Assembly: GCF_000315625.1 (NCBI RefSeq)
Contig: NW_005434669.1
Location: forward strand, 62,001 to 126,000
Source of the DNA: Guillardia theta CCMP2712
Taxonomy: Eukaryota; Cryptophyceae; Pyrenomonadales; Geminigeraceae
Reading direction: 5' to 3'
DNA length: 64,000 bases
The position numbers were made by a program, and so were the translations under genes. Every line of letters begins with the position of its first letter. Positions within the stretch are counted from its first letter, which is position 1. Of the stretch, positions 23,401 through 34,250 are shown in pieces. The notes under the pieces were generated by a model. That model worked only from the letters and a program-made list of their open reading frames with translations. It did not search any database and was not told the DNA's origin.

Positions 23401-23480
23401 GGCCTCGTGGGCTCTTTGCCTTGCAGCACTCGCACAGCTCCTCATCCATCTCACCTTCTCCGCTTCAGAGGAGGTGCCAG
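20455..23480 (+). CDS. coiled-coil protein with C-terminal PDZ domain
   Basis: Main coding exons at about 20710-21142 (NAVYQESSSFVTDNQRLIQQ ... RGDVNLHMLQRG) and about 21195-22115, a long coiled coil (QLEMTLFSTQSELFSTYQQL, ALRKQLSSLRADMIIMQKQL, KCKSCQYDIYNLQAKLQNF). After a CTC-repeat intron comes a PDZ fold: GGIGMSFSTGQDGNFYIMGL, RNGSPAAVCGQIKVG, AGDILLNVDGVDVDRASRS, LSQLDVANLLRGP, CYEVTLIRVPLDG. PDZ domains bind C-terminal peptides, so this is probably a scaffold. The ligand loop is G-I-G-M-S-F, close to the GLGF consensus. The start (ATG 20455) and the end beyond about 23135 are uncertain; I cannot place the stop with confidence. Confidence 0.65.
22117..22198. repeat. CTC trinucleotide repeat, about 27 copies
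   Basis: Read through it would give poly-Leu, poly-Pro or poly-Ser. A donor just before it (CCCAG|GTTGTG) and an acceptor (CCACCAG|CTCAG) join in phase, so it is intronic, between coiled coil and PDZ. Confidence 0.8.
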
Positions 23481-23534
23481 TCCTTACAACTTTGTTCACT
23501 CCTCCGTTCCACCTGCTGTGTTACATTCCCTCTA

Positions 23535-23535
<1 letters not shown>

Positions 23536-23623
<88 letters not shown>

Positions 23624-23625
23624 TG
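23536..23625. repeat. GCTCCT hexanucleotide repeat
   Basis: About 14 copies of GCTCCT downstream of the PDZ exons, in a CT-rich zone (23150-23350 also CTCCTCTCT-rich). Probably intron or 3' flank of the PDZ gene. Confidence 0.75.
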
Positions 23626-23918
23626 CTCCTGCTCCTGCTCTGTTTTGTCGTGCCCTGTTGTTCTCTTGGTGTACTTCATGTACATATTTCAACTTCATCG
23701 TTCATCTCCTCCTCTCACCCTCCTCTCTTCTCGCTGACTCCTATCTCTCGCAGTGACGATCAAAAGCGACACTCTAAGTCATGAAGCTTCATTGTCTCAT
23801 CTCTCCTTCAATCTCGTCTTATGTTCGCATCTCATAATAATTCTCTCCCATCCTTGTCCAGCTACTCCCTAGCTCATCTGCAGGGAGAGTATAAGGGTCC
23901 AACACCTGCATTCCATTC

Positions 23919-24888
23919 TCAAAACACAATGCTGGCAAGTGTCGAGCGTTTTCTTACAGCGCAACGAGATTCATGTAGAGAAGCTGTTTGTAATGAGATT
24001 GTTAGATCAAACACGTCAGCTGCTCAAAGTGACTTCACCTGCAATTCTGGCGGAATGAAGTTAAAGTTGATGTATTGCGCAATCGGCCAAATCTTCCAGT
24101 TCAAAACCTGAGACGACGAGAAAAAGTTGAGAACAATTAAAGTCTGCTACATCTCCACCTGTGCTGCCCAAAATGTTTTCTTCAAGCTCTCAAACACCTT
24201 GTGGGATGTCATTAACAACAGCAACTCAATCTATCTTCGACTCACTCCCTTCCAACTCTGACCCGAAATTTTGTATACAAAACTCATCATGATCGCATTG
24301 AACATTGGCCCGTATAGAAATCTGTCAAGGATGATCTGACAACAAACGTCACAAGAACAAACCGCACGAGCTCTCAGAGAAGCATATCAATCAGCGTCGA
24401 CTACCTTGTATAAGATAAGAAGTTGACCCTTGATCCTCACTTTATGGCCGTTGAGAAATTTCAGCCATGCATGTCCCATAGGACCACTGAGGAAAGTGCC
24501 GAAGAAAACAAAGGCAAGCAGCTGAAGACACAAAGTCATCCATGAGACGAGGAGACTGCTGCCTGCATGTCACCTTGCGATAGATGAAGCCCTTCTGCTT
24601 CCCTTTCATCATCATGATTGCCTGCGCTCCACAATTCCCCGTAGCCATGAGGACTCCTGCAACAGGTCACGTCAGAACATGGCGCCAAAACTCCACATGG
24701 CCACCTGTCGTCAAGCACTTTGTCCTGAGAGGATGCGTCTTGTTCGCGTTCACATACTTCTGCCATAATGCCAACCAGACGTTGTTGTCCGACACTTCTA
24801 TCACCCTCCGCCCCTCCTTCGCCGCCTTTTCCCCTGCCACATTCCGCTGCCTGACATCGCTCGGCTCCCCTGCATTGCTCGTTGACAT
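23919..24888 (-). CDS. Mpv17/PMP22 family four-TM membrane protein
   Basis: Family of small four-helix proteins of the mitochondrial inner membrane, peroxisome or plastid. Minus-strand exons: a soluble N-terminus from the ATG at 24888 (MSTSNAGEPSD), LWQKYVNANKTHPLRTKCLT, VLMATGNCGAQAIMMMKG, LAFVFFGTFLSGPMGHAWLK followed by LNGHK, ILDRFLYGPMFNAIMMSFVY, VFESLKKTFWAAQ, the family signature NWKIWPIAQYINFNFIPPEL, then LLYMNLVALIVF and a TGA at 23921-23919. GP-H-W and NWK-WP--Q-INF are the hallmark residues. The last helix is a few residues shorter than usual. The start is uncertain; an ATG at 24987 would add 33 residues. Confidence 0.85.
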
Positions 24889-25283
24889 CAGGGAGGATCT
24901 GCCATGGCAACAAGTCACGAGACAACATGACCAACTCAGAAAGGTGTCCGCAACGACTCCGTCAGCCATCTCGAACATGATTTTCAAACTGCCCCCTTTA
25001 GAAATTTTTCTCCCTCAATTCCCTTCTCTCCTCTCCTTGCCTTCTCTTCCCTTCCCCTTCTCTCCTCTCCTTCCCCCTCTTCTTCTGATCTCCTCTCCTG
25101 ACCCTCTCACACGTTCTCCTGTCTTCCTCCTCGTCGTCTCCCCCCCCCTCCCCCCCCCCAACTTGTTTCCTGTCCATTTTCGGCTACGTACCTGAGCACA
25201 CCTGCTTGTATCTCCTACTGCCCTGCCGTCCCTCTAATGGAAAACTGAATTTCTCTGCTGTCCTCCTGGTGTCCCTCCACGCC
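24889..25283. other. intergenic region between divergent genes
   Basis: Short region between the Mpv17-type and SET genes. CT-rich on the plus strand (25015-25160) with a C-rich run near 25140-25160. No exon recognised except possible extra N-terminal codons of the Mpv17-type gene. Confidence 0.4.
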
Positions 25284-27254
25284 ATGGCCGAACTCAAGGC
25301 GCTCGGGGAAGCGCATGGCGTTATGCTGCGGTGAGAGATGGAGCAGCAGGAGGGAGAGCAGGAGGGAGAGCAGGAGGGAGAGTAGGAGGGGAAGCAAGTG
25401 AGCAAGAGCAAGAGCAAGAGGGGCAAGCATGACCTCTCGCTGCAGAGCATCGCTGGGGAACGGGACGCGGGGAAGAGGGATGTTTGCTGACGAGGACATG
25501 TCACCGGGAGAAGTTGTGATCTCGGTCGTCATGGCTCGATCTTGAAGCTTGAGGGTGACGAGGACGTCCAGGTCCCTTTGGATCTGTGCATCATCAAGCA
25601 GCTGGATGCGGCGGATTCAGGTGAGGACCTGGAGAATGGAGGGAGGTTGAGGGATCATGCAGAAGGGCCGTCGGAGGGGACGAAGAGAGAAACGGAGTAC
25701 GAGCTGAGTGAGCAGGAGAGGAAGAGCATGACCTGGGTCGCCGAGCTCTTCTTGACTGCTGACCTGCTCTCCGCCATCTTCTCCGATGATGGTTAAGTCT
25801 CTTGTCCTTGCCCCCCTCGCTGCCCCCACCCCCTCCTTGCTTATCCTCCCTCTCCGTCCTCGTCCTCCCTCCTCATTTATCTGCCGGTATGGAACAGCCC
25901 TCCCGCTCCGTTCCCTCCGATTCTTCCTCCTGCAGATTTCCCGACCCTCCTCTTGTTCGTGACTCTCCGTTGCCGTCCCCAGATTCAAACTTCTGGAAGG
26001 AGTACGCGAAGATGCTTCCTCCTCCTGACTCGCCGTTTCCTCTCCTCATGCCCAAGGAAGATCTCGCTGCTCTGTCAGCTTGCGACTCCGTCCTGGTGGA
26101 CACGATAAACAGCCATCGGAAGAAGCTCAAAGGTGGTGGTCGCCCTGCGGTGATGCAAGTGAGACTAACGGGTGGAGGAAGAGGGATGGGAGAAGCAGTT
26201 CGATATGCCCTGTCCTCCTCCTCTCCTGTGGCTCAATGCCTGCGTCATTTCTCGCTGCTTCCACATCTGGAACAAGGACGCGGTAGATTGACAAGTAAGA
26301 TGCCAGGAAGTCTCTGTCGTAATAGACGGCAGGTGATGGCGTGGATGACGCCGTTTGTTGACATGGTCAATCATTCGTATGACAAGAACTGTGTTCTTGC
26401 AACGAGTGACAATGCCATTGAGATCAAAACGGACAAGGCTGTGAGTCGTTTGACTTGTACATGTCAAGAGAGTGACTCTTCTGCCAGATCAAGAAAGGCG
26501 ACGAGATTCTCTTCTCCTACGCTCACTTCCCAAACTCTCACTTTTACTGGAGGTAATCCTGTAAGATGCTCTTCCACAGCACAATCATAACGGGGATCGA
26601 GATGAAGGGAAACTTACAGCAGCATGTAACAGGTATGCCTTCTGCCTGGAGGAGAACGAGTCGGATGTCCTTGAAATAGAAGGTCAGGATGTGACAACTT
26701 TGCTTCTGCTCGTGATCGATACGAACAGGCGGGATCAGAGCTCACCAAGTCCTCTTTGACAACTTCCTGACAACTCGCTCTCCCCCCCCTCCTGTCCTTC
26801 AGCAGTCGATCAAGCTGGTTGAGCTCCTCCACTACCTTGAATGTCGCAGAGTGATTGAGTGACAGAAGACTTGTCCTTCCAATGTCTCAGAGGAGGTGCA
26901 GGAGCAGGAACGAACCTCAGTACAGCAGGTGAGAAGGGATGAGGGCGAGAGCGGGGGTCGGAGGAGAAATGACATGACTGGCAGACGATGGAGAAGATAG
27001 ATTCGCTAGTGGGAGCATGCGATGAGTTTTTGAAGACTCGAGAAGATAAACGAGAGGTCGCCCTCCTCCTTGCTTGTCCTCCCCTTGGTCATCCTCCTCC
27101 TCTTCAACCTCCTCTTCAACCTCCTCGCTGGTTCACACGTTTGCACCCGCAGGTGTGTGAATATGTGAGGTTGAGGAGAGGCTTGCTGGAGTCCTGTAGA
27201 GATCTGCTGGGGGGGTATGAAAAGTTCTTGTCAGGAGAAGGAACAAAGGAGTGA
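25284..27254 (+). CDS. SET-domain protein methyltransferase (SETD3 / Rubisco LSMT-like)
   Basis: Predicted S-adenosylmethionine-dependent methyltransferase of the LSMT/SETD3/SETD6 group, which acts on non-histone proteins. Exon 1: MAELKALGEAHGVMLR. The SET start GRGMFADEDMSPGEVVIS is followed across a 47-nt intron (25525-25571) by VPLDLCI. A variable insert (iSET) follows with FWKEYAKMLPPPDSPFPLL. The catalytic core is PFVDMVNHSYDKNC (the NH motif) and IKKGDEILFSYAHFPNSHFY. The C-terminal helical substrate-binding part includes QSIKLVELLHYLE and ends MEKIDSLVGACDEFLK, CEYVRLRRGLLESCRDLL, GYEKFLSGEGTKE, TGA at 27252-27254. Several middle introns (26160-26320, 26590-26990) are not resolved exactly. 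The substrate is not predictable; lysine and SETD3-type histidine methylation both occur in the group. Confidence 0.8.
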
Positions 27255-27357
27255 GTTAAGCGAAGGAGAAGTAGAAATAAGTTCTCTGATGGAAATTTTT
27301 CAACGGTTCTGTAATTACACAAATGTACACTCCGAATGCAAAGAAGGAGGACGGGAG

Positions 27358-29531
27358 TCAAAAGACGTCGTCAAACACAGGGTCAACCTCGATGCGGTAA
27401 TCGATCGATTTTGATCGAAGTTTGCTGACGATCACAGTTAAATGAAGGACAGTCGACTTCATCACAAAGAACAATACAGCAACAACCGTACAACCAAGAA
27501 GATCCTTACCTGTGCGTGTTGTCAAAACTGACAACAAGTTCCCCGCGAACTGGAAGCTCCATCGTTCCCGAAGCGCTCCCGTTCTGCGAGCAGGTGACCA
27601 GAGACCGAGCCGTTGCTTCGTCACCTCAGCCTTGAGCTTCGTCATCTCCATAACACACAAAGGCGGGCCCCCCTCTGCAGGATGCAAGAACGCCTCCATC
27701 CCGATGCCAAAATCGTCGACGACAACCTAACGCCTCCTCCTTCACTTCCCGCATGCCACAAGAAGGATACCGCATCACCTCCCATGCCGCTCTCAGTCCG
27801 TTGCAGGGAATATCGATATGCAGCTGCTCCTTGCTTCTCGCATTCACCTTGATCTGTCCAACGTCATCCCTCTTCCTCCAGATTCGCAACTTTACCTTGA
27901 CCATGTCCGACTGTGAAGAAGATGATTTGGTACCTTCCGACTCCACCAACCCGCCAAGCTCGGTTGGAAGGAGCTTCCAAGCATCTGGCCCGGCTGCACT
28001 CCTAAGGAAGGGGCAGGTGGAGGCGGTCTGCAGAGAGTTAGAGAGAATAAAAGAGGCGAAAATACTGTGCTCACCATCGATGGCGTCAAACCTTGATGAG
28101 AGGGGCAGATCACAATCTTTTCCACGAAGTTCCTACACGAGCAGTTTACGAGCATCAACTCAACAAGGAAAGAGTTCTTACTTCGACATGAAGAACGAAA
28201 AAGCATTCATGACAACCCTCATGTACCTTGGAGCGTTCATGATGAGAACTCTCCCTAACAGTTGGGGGTGAATCAACGAAGAGTACTGCAAATTCCAGAA
28301 ATCAAGGATTAAAAATCCGATCGGAGGCATTTTCAAACCTTGGAGGCCTCTCCTGCAGCCTGTTCTCGCAAAACGCGATTACTTGAGAAAACAAGTGGGA
28401 AAATATTTTCCTCTTTTACCTTGGCAAATCTGCCATCCCTCCGAAAAATGGAGAAGTTGTCAAAGTCTAAGATCGCAATTATCTTGATCAGCTTTCTTGT
28501 TTGCCTTGTCCTTGCATCACACAATTGGAACAAGAATTCCTGCAAGATTTTCTTTGAGAAAAACAGAATCACATAACAACAAGGGATAATCTTACTCGGC
28601 CAAGGCTTATGTAGTTGACAACTTGCTCATGTGTGTAAATATTCATGATCCCCTTTGAATTGAAGTGACCGATCCGAAACTGCAAAACGAGCAATATGGA
28701 ACGTGAGATGGCTCTTCAACATATCCACAAAATTACGTAGATCAGTGGTTCTTTGCCGTCAAGGTCTCCAATGTGCGAGATCTTCACAAAAGTCATTTCT
28801 CATTTTACAAGGATTAAACAACCTTGAATTCATCGAGTTTCTCAACATTCGGCATAACCTTGGTGCTGATGATCTACCTATGAAATCAGTTCTTGTACTG
28901 AAGGAAAAGGGTGCGGGAGGGGCAACCTCTTGGATGCATGCATCGTTCTCCTTTCTAAACTTAATTCTCTCTCTGATGGCTTTCTCCGCAGCTGTGAGCC
29001 CCTCTCTGTCAACGTCTGGGATTCAAGCAATCAGCTAGGTTGAGAGGAGAGCGCTGCTTAGATAAGGGGTTAATCTCACATGACAAAACATAACGCAAGA
29101 TGAATATCTCGTCGAACTCTTTTGTCTTAGGCAATATGTCTGAGACCTGTTGGATTCGTTTAGTTTCAACCCCCCTCGAACACATGCCATACTTTCTGTT
29201 GGAGGAATTCTATCTGGCTGCGGTAGTTGCTGAGAAGCTGCATTGAACGTCAACAAAGTCAGCGGAGTTCTGTGCTACACACCGCGTCTACGTCTTGCCG
29301 TTGATGCATGGATCCCTTGGCTTGCTCTAGCAAAACTTGTTGATAGCGCAACCCCTCGTCCAGGGGTGACATGAAGAGAAATAGCAAGAAGGGCAGGGGT
29401 TCAAGACATATCAGTTCATGGCGAGGAGGGAGAAAGGGGGAGGAAAGGGGTGGAGAGCGAGGAGAGCGATTGGAAGGGGGACAGGAAAGGAGCTCGACGA
29501 GCGTATTCCCCTTGGGACGTGACTCAGTCAT
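27358..29531 (-). CDS. SEC14-like lipid-transfer protein, CRAL-TRIO plus GOLD
   Basis: Phosphatidylinositol-transfer type protein (SEC14L/patellin architecture). Exons on the minus strand: N-terminus MTESRPKGNTLVEL (29531), GLRYQQVLLEQAKG, then KTKEFDEIFILRYVLSCE and GLTAAEKAIRERIKFRKEND (CRAL-TRIO N-terminal helices). The lipid pocket follows: EFLFQLCDARTRQTRKLIKI, AILDFDNFSIFRRDGRFAK. A GOLD beta sandwich ends it: VDDFGIGMEAFLHPAEGG, GELVVSFDNTHS, KLRSKSIDYRIEV, DPVFDDVF, stop at 27358. FDNTHS-LRSKSIDYRI matches the GOLD end (FDNTYSWLRSK..YY). One intron (27584-27624) is only 41 nt. It probably works at membranes in phosphoinositide trafficking. The middle CRAL-TRIO exons (about 28000-28330) were not all resolved. 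Confidence 0.85.
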
Positions 29532-31136
29532 GAGAGGATGACGATGTGGTCAGCACTTCCTTTTTTTTTTAGAGTACCTGTGCATAAAACAGGGATTTCG
29601 TGGGGGAAGGACCGGGGTAGTCATGTCTAAAACTTGAGAAAAAAGCATTTGTTCGGAATATTTTTAAATCGTTTTATAAGACTCGAGAGGGAAAACCGAA
29701 AAATAAAGGACCTCTCTACCACCCCTGGTATCGATCGTTTCCAATGCTCCTGGTTCCCAGTAGACTTAAAGGGGTGATTAAACTATGGTTGGTAAGGGTA
29801 GTATTGACTACCCCACCCTACATTTTTGGCCCATGACTCCAAACATGACTCGTCTCATGACTAGTAACTCTCCAATACAATTTAAAAAATAATTTCGGGG
29901 TTCCCGTATTTAGTTCTCCAATTTTCAGGAAATTGCGCCAGATTATTTTCAAATAATAAGAGATTTACTGAAAGACTTACCTCAAATAAAACGAGAAGCA
30001 AAAGAACACTTTGAAAGTTGTCCCATGACTCCTTTCAAAAATTGTCAATCTAAAAATAAACCAAGTTTCCCTAGCAATTTTGAAAAACTATATGATTCAG
30101 TTCAAATATAAGTCAAATAATATCAACTTTTGAGTCCACTTTCCGATTCTCGGACTCTCGGACGGCATGCCACCGTCCGAGGCGGGCCGAGTAGTGACAG
30201 TGACCGGCTGAGTGGCCCGGGCGCCGCGCCGCAACGTGACGGACTGTCCTCCCGGGCGCCGTGTTCCGAAGTTGAATCATCAACTTCAACTTGGCTTTGG
30301 GCTATGGCACCGTCCAACGGCGAGAAGAGAAAAGACAGCGAGAACCAAACCCAATCCTGCCGACTGCTGTCCCCCAAACTTAACTGATACGTCAAGTTCA
30401 ATGTGACTTGGCGAGGCCCTCAGCAAACAACTTCAAGCCCGGGCCTGCCAGGCCCAATTGAAGAGGCCGGGCTCAGCGGCTACTACGCCGGTCCTGCCCG
30501 GCCAGTCCTGGCACTGCGGCCGGGCGCGGCGGCGCCGCACCGTGAGGCATCCCGCCGTGAGGACGGAAAGTCACGCCGCCCGGCCGGCCGCCGGGCGCCG
30601 GGCCCTGAGTCACGGTGCCCCGGCCGGGCGGAGCCTTCAACGTGACGGATGGTTCCAGACCGTACGGTCACAACGAACCGTACGGTCACAACGCCGTGGA
30701 ATCATCGAGTCGATCCGACCTGAGCTTCGGAATATTATAGATGGGACTTGCCAGAGATAGACTCGGACCCGGGATCTCGGAGGCTCGTCGGATCGGACCG
30801 CCGGTCCCGGCGTCGACGGTCTCAGTCTCACGGTCACTGAGTTGAGGCTGTGCCGCGACAAGACAGAGTACTGGAGTTTGCGACTACTATCCTGCCTCAC
30901 ACAGTACACTGAGTGCACCTGATCTCCATCGCCGGAGACTGGCAGGCTTGTTCCCGGAGCAATAAGTAAAGTGTTACCCGTAGAAATAGTAACTACAGTA
31001 CCAGACTTGTACAGAGTCTGCCATGCTATGATGCTAAGAGTTTAGCGGCATCGAGCAGCAAGATAATTACTTCAACATTCTTTCCGAGTCACCGACAACT
31101 AACCCGGCCCGGGCTACTAGTAGGCCGCTACCACCC
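29532..31136. repeat. gene-free stretch: AT-rich block, then GC-rich dispersed repeat
   Basis: 29560-30120 is AT-rich with GGGTAGTCATG and GGTAAGGGTAGTATTGACTACCCC modules and no exon. 30125-30960 is very GC-rich (GGCCGGGC, CGGCGCCGC) with short direct repeats such as ACCGTACGGTCACAACG twice at 30658-30690. A 33-bp segment (30316-30348) recurs inverted at 34609-34641. The open frames there are Arg/Pro/Gly-rich and look non-coding. Confidence 0.55.
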
Positions 31137-31269
31137 GAAATGAATCTTTCAGAGATGTAATTTAATGATCGCGCACTGAGTTTTTCCACAAATATACGAC
31201 ACTGTCTACACTACATTGATACAGAACTACAAACGGTTCGAAGCCAGCAACGTGCACCCAATTATCAAT

Positions 31270-32443
31270 GGTACTCATGCTCCCCAGAACAATTCTCATA
31301 TGAGTCGTCCTCAAACGCAGCACTGCACTTCTCCGCAGCGAGCCTAGAGACCGACTGAGAGTAGCCCTTGTCCTCGTCGTAGGACTCCGCGGCCATGAAG
31401 CACGGCTCGTTTGCCGATTACGATGTACAGGAGTGAGGCGCTGCCCGCGTGTTGTGCCGCTCAGTGAAACTTACCCTCTGCCATGCATCCAGTCAGCCCT
31501 CACAACTTGACCACTTCCCACCATCGCAGACGAGACAACAGCTGTCATCAGACTCTCGGATGCCGCCCCCCTCCCGCCCCCTCCCCTTCTCTGCTCCCCA
31601 CAACCACGAGTCAAGTCATCCTCTGCCCGGCCGGGGGCTCTAACCCCCTCGCCCTCATGAAGCATCAAGCACACTGGCAGCCGGCTTATTACCTTTGACT
31701 GTGTTGAAGCCTACCCGGTTGTCTGTCCTGCAAAGCCGGCATCATTCACTTGCAGCGCTATGAGGCGGCTGAGGGGGAGACATACTCGTAGGCCTTCTTC
31801 CGGATGATGGAGTCGCGGATCACCTTGTCCGTTAGTGAGGCGACCGTGTCGATCTCTTCCTCTATCACAGATTGCCGTCAGTGCGTCAGATCCAGCATGG
31901 CTGAAAGCCATCGACGTCTTACCGGAGAGCCCACGGCGGCCGAAGTTGGCGGAAGCTCGCTGGGGTGCGAGGAGAGATTTCTTGAACGCACTAGAGCGAG
32001 AGCCGTTCCTCCCAGACACATCAGTGACGACGATGCCGCCAGTGCGAAGCTCCCAGTTGGAGTCTTGGCCCTTGGACGAGCCGAGAATAGCATTGGCTGT
32101 AGCTGGTGGGCAAGGCATGTGTGAATGCTTGAACGATGTAGCGATAAAGCATACATGGCAGGGCGGCGGCGCCGAGCAGCATGGCGCCCAAGACAGCTCG
32201 CCGAGAGAGAGCGGCAGAGTCATCGTCTGATGAGCTCATGACCGGGCCACGGCAGAGCGAGGTAGAGCTCTACGTCACCAAATCGTTAAGCAAGTCACCA
32301 CATGAGACCAAGCATGTTCCAGCACGCGGTGTGTGTGTGGATGATACCTGTCGGAGCTTGAGGGAGGCTCCATCAAGGGAGGGCGAGAGGGAGAAAGAGG
32401 CAGCAGAGGCCACGAGGGCGGCGAGGGCGGCAGATCGGAGCAT
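31270..32443 (-). CDS. predicted thylakoid-lumen protein, copy A (left arm)
   Basis: Start ATG 32443, because a TATA box (32483-32490) lies about 40 bp upstream; the more upstream ATG at 32479 is too close to it. Exon 1 is MLRSAALAALVASAAS|FSLSP, a signal peptide with Phe at the predicted +1 site, the red-complex-plastid rule. Exon 2 is transit-like (STSLCRGPVMSS) and then SRRAVLGAMLLGAAALP, a twin-arginine thylakoid signal ending TANA. Mature part: ILGSSKGQDSNWELRTGGIV, FKKSLLAPQRASANFGRRG, EEIDTVASLTDKVIRDSII, KKAYE. A possible last exon reads MAAESYDEDKGYSQSVSRLA and ends CSGEHEYH (stop 31270). Splicing of the last two exons is uncertain; ends at KKAYEYVSPSAAS or NTVKAPHSCTS are possible. 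The mature protein matches no family I know. Confidence 0.6.
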
Positions 32444-32482
32444 GGAACGAAGCGTGTGGTGCGGGAGGGGAGAGGGCATTTC

Positions 32483-32490
32483 TTTTTATA
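32483..32490 (-). promoter_or_regulatory. TATA box of copy A
   Basis: TATAAAAA on the minus strand, identical in both arms, about 40 bp upstream of the chosen ATG. Confidence 0.6.
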
Positions 32491-32589
32491 GATGGGTGAG
32501 CAGGGAAGCAAGCCTGGTGGAGGAAATGGAGAAAAGGGGGGTGGTAACGAGGAGGGTGGGGTCCGAAAGATGAGAAAAGCAAGGGTGGT

Positions 32590-32935
32590 TGTCAGCACAA
32601 GGTTGGAATCACTTTCAAAGCAGAGCTTTATTAGAGGGTCCGATCAGAGTGACTGTCACGTACTGTATTATTAGTCGGGCGGCGACGGCTTACGTGATCG
32701 GCGATCTACTACTGGTGACCGGGCCCCGGTTCACCGTGGCACACCACTGAGCAGCTTACTTGATCGTACTGATGACCGCCAGCCTAGCCTTACTAGTGCT
32801 GAGGAACTTGATTGCGGCTTTATGAATTCAGATATCAGATACAGTCTAGTCTCATTACATTTGAAGATCATGAGTCAGACGGGGCAACTTGATAAGCCAG
32901 AGTAAGCCGAGTCAGATGACTTACGGTTAGGGACC
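32590..32935. other. unique spacer between the inverted arms
   Basis: 346 bp between two divergent gene copies. The arms' identity stops sharply on both sides. The spacer has GC-rich repeat-like pieces (GTGACCGGGCCCCGGTTCACC, a near palindrome at 32716-32736) and then AT-richer DNA. No coding frame supported. Confidence 0.6.
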
Positions 32936-33034
32936 ACCACCCTTGCTTTTCTCATCTTTCGGACCCCACCCTCCTCGTTACCACCCCCCTTTTCTCCATT
33001 TCCTCCACCAGGCTTGCTTCCCTGCTCACCCATC

Positions 33035-33042
33035 TATAAAAA
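33035..33042 (+). promoter_or_regulatory. TATA box of copy B
   Basis: TATAAAAA about 40 bp upstream of the ATG at 33082, the mirror of the copy A box. Its position argues against the ATG at 33046 as the start. Confidence 0.6.
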
Positions 33043-33081
33043 GAAATGCCCTCTCCCCTCCCGCACCACACGCTTCGTTCC

Positions 33082-34250
33082 ATGCTCCGATCTGCCGCCC
33101 TCGCCGCCCTCGTGGCCTCTGCTGCCTCTTTCTCCCTCTCGCCTTCCCTTGATGGAGCCTCCCTCAAGCTCCGACAGGTATCATCCACACACACACCGCG
33201 TGCTGGAACATGCTTGGTCTCATGTGGTGACTTGCTTAACGATTTGGTGACGTAGAGCTCTACCTCGCTCTGCCGTGGCCCGGTCATGAGCTCATCAGAC
33301 GATGACTCTGCCGCTCTCTCTCGGCGAGCTGTCTTGGGCGCCATGCTGCTCGGCGCCGCCGCCCTGCCATGTATGCTTTATCGCTACATCGTTCAAGCAT
33401 TCACACATGCCTTGCCCACCAGCTACAGCCAATGCTATTCTCGGCTCGTCCAAGGGCCAAGACTCCAACTGGGAGCTTCGCACTGGCGGCATCGTCGTCA
33501 CTGATGTGTCTGGGAGGAACGGCTCTCGCTCTAGTGCGTTCAAGAAATCTCTCCTCGCACCCCAGCGAGCTTCCGCCAACTTCGGCCGCCGTGGGCTCTC
33601 CGGTAAGACGTCGATGGCTTTCAGCCATGCTGGATCTGACGCACTGACGGCAATCTGTGATAGAGGAAGAGATCGACACGGTCGCCTCACTAACGGACAA
33701 GGTGATCCGCGACTCCATCATCCGGAAGAAGGCTTACGAGTATGTCTCCCCCTCAGCCGCCTCATAGCGCTGCAAGTGAATGATGCCGGCTTTGCAGGAC
33801 AGACAACCGGGTAGGCTTCAACACAGTCAAAGGTAATAAGCCGGCTGCCAGTGTGCTTGATGCTTCATGAGGGCGAGGGGGGTTAGAGGCCCCCGGCCGG
33901 GCAGAGGATGACTTGACTCGTGGTTGTGGGGAGCAGAGAAGGGGAGGGGGCGGGAGGGGGGCGGCATCCGAGAGTCTGATGACAGCTGTTGTCTCGTCTG
34001 CGATGGTGGGAAGTGGTCAAGTTGTGAGGGCTGACTGGATGCATGGCAGAGGGTAAGTTTCACTGAGCGGCACAACACGCGGGCAGCGCCTCACTCCTGT
34101 ACTTCGTAATCGGCAAACGAGCCGTGCTTCATGGCGGAATTTGTTCCTTGCGCTTGGCCGCGGAGTCCTACGACGAGGACAAGGGCTACTCTCAGTCTCA
34201 GTCGGTCTCTAGGCTCGCTGCGGAGAAGTGCAGTGCTGCGTTTGAGGACG
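33082..34250 (+). CDS. predicted thylakoid-lumen protein, copy B (right arm), distal part altered
   Basis: Exons 1 to about 5 match copy A in protein. Exon 1 starts at 33082; exon 2 begins after the acceptor at about 33255 and carries the twin-arginine signal; exon 3 runs about 33422-33602; exon 4 about 33663-33737. In the putative last exon a 23-bp insertion right after TTCATGGC (34131) shifts the frame, so the ESYDEDKGY segment seen in copy A can no longer follow the PCFMA codons. A 6-bp (in-frame) and an 8-bp insertion follow. If the protein actually ends before that exon, both copies are intact and equal; if not, copy B has a changed C-terminus or is decaying. The end coordinate is approximate. 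Confidence 0.5.

Larger units (their letters stand above)
31137..32589. repeat. left arm of a large inverted duplication
   Basis: Reverse complement of 32936-34427. From the inner end to about 31640 (about 950 bp) both arms keep exact register (coordinates sum to 65525) and I found one substitution, synonymous (CCC/CCT Pro). Outward, the arms differ by indels of 2, 23, 6 and 8 bp and a few substitutions. The outer boundary is sharp at GAAATGAATC. Confidence 0.95.

Noticed and set aside
30130-30918. Arg/Pro/Gly-rich open frames at 30.1-30.9 kb
   Set aside because: Frames on both strands in a GC-rich repeat block with no splice structure or recognisable protein.
32270-32479. Start at the ATG at 32479 (and 33046) giving MPSPLPHHTLRS
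   Set aside because: It lies only about 4 nt from the TATA box; transcription should begin downstream of it, so the next in-frame ATG is used.
33082-33740. Duplicated lumen protein as a cryptophyte phycobiliprotein alpha subunit
   Set aside because: Leader type and multicopy nature fit, but the mature part lacks the conserved FDxRGC chromophore-binding motif, so I left it unnamed.
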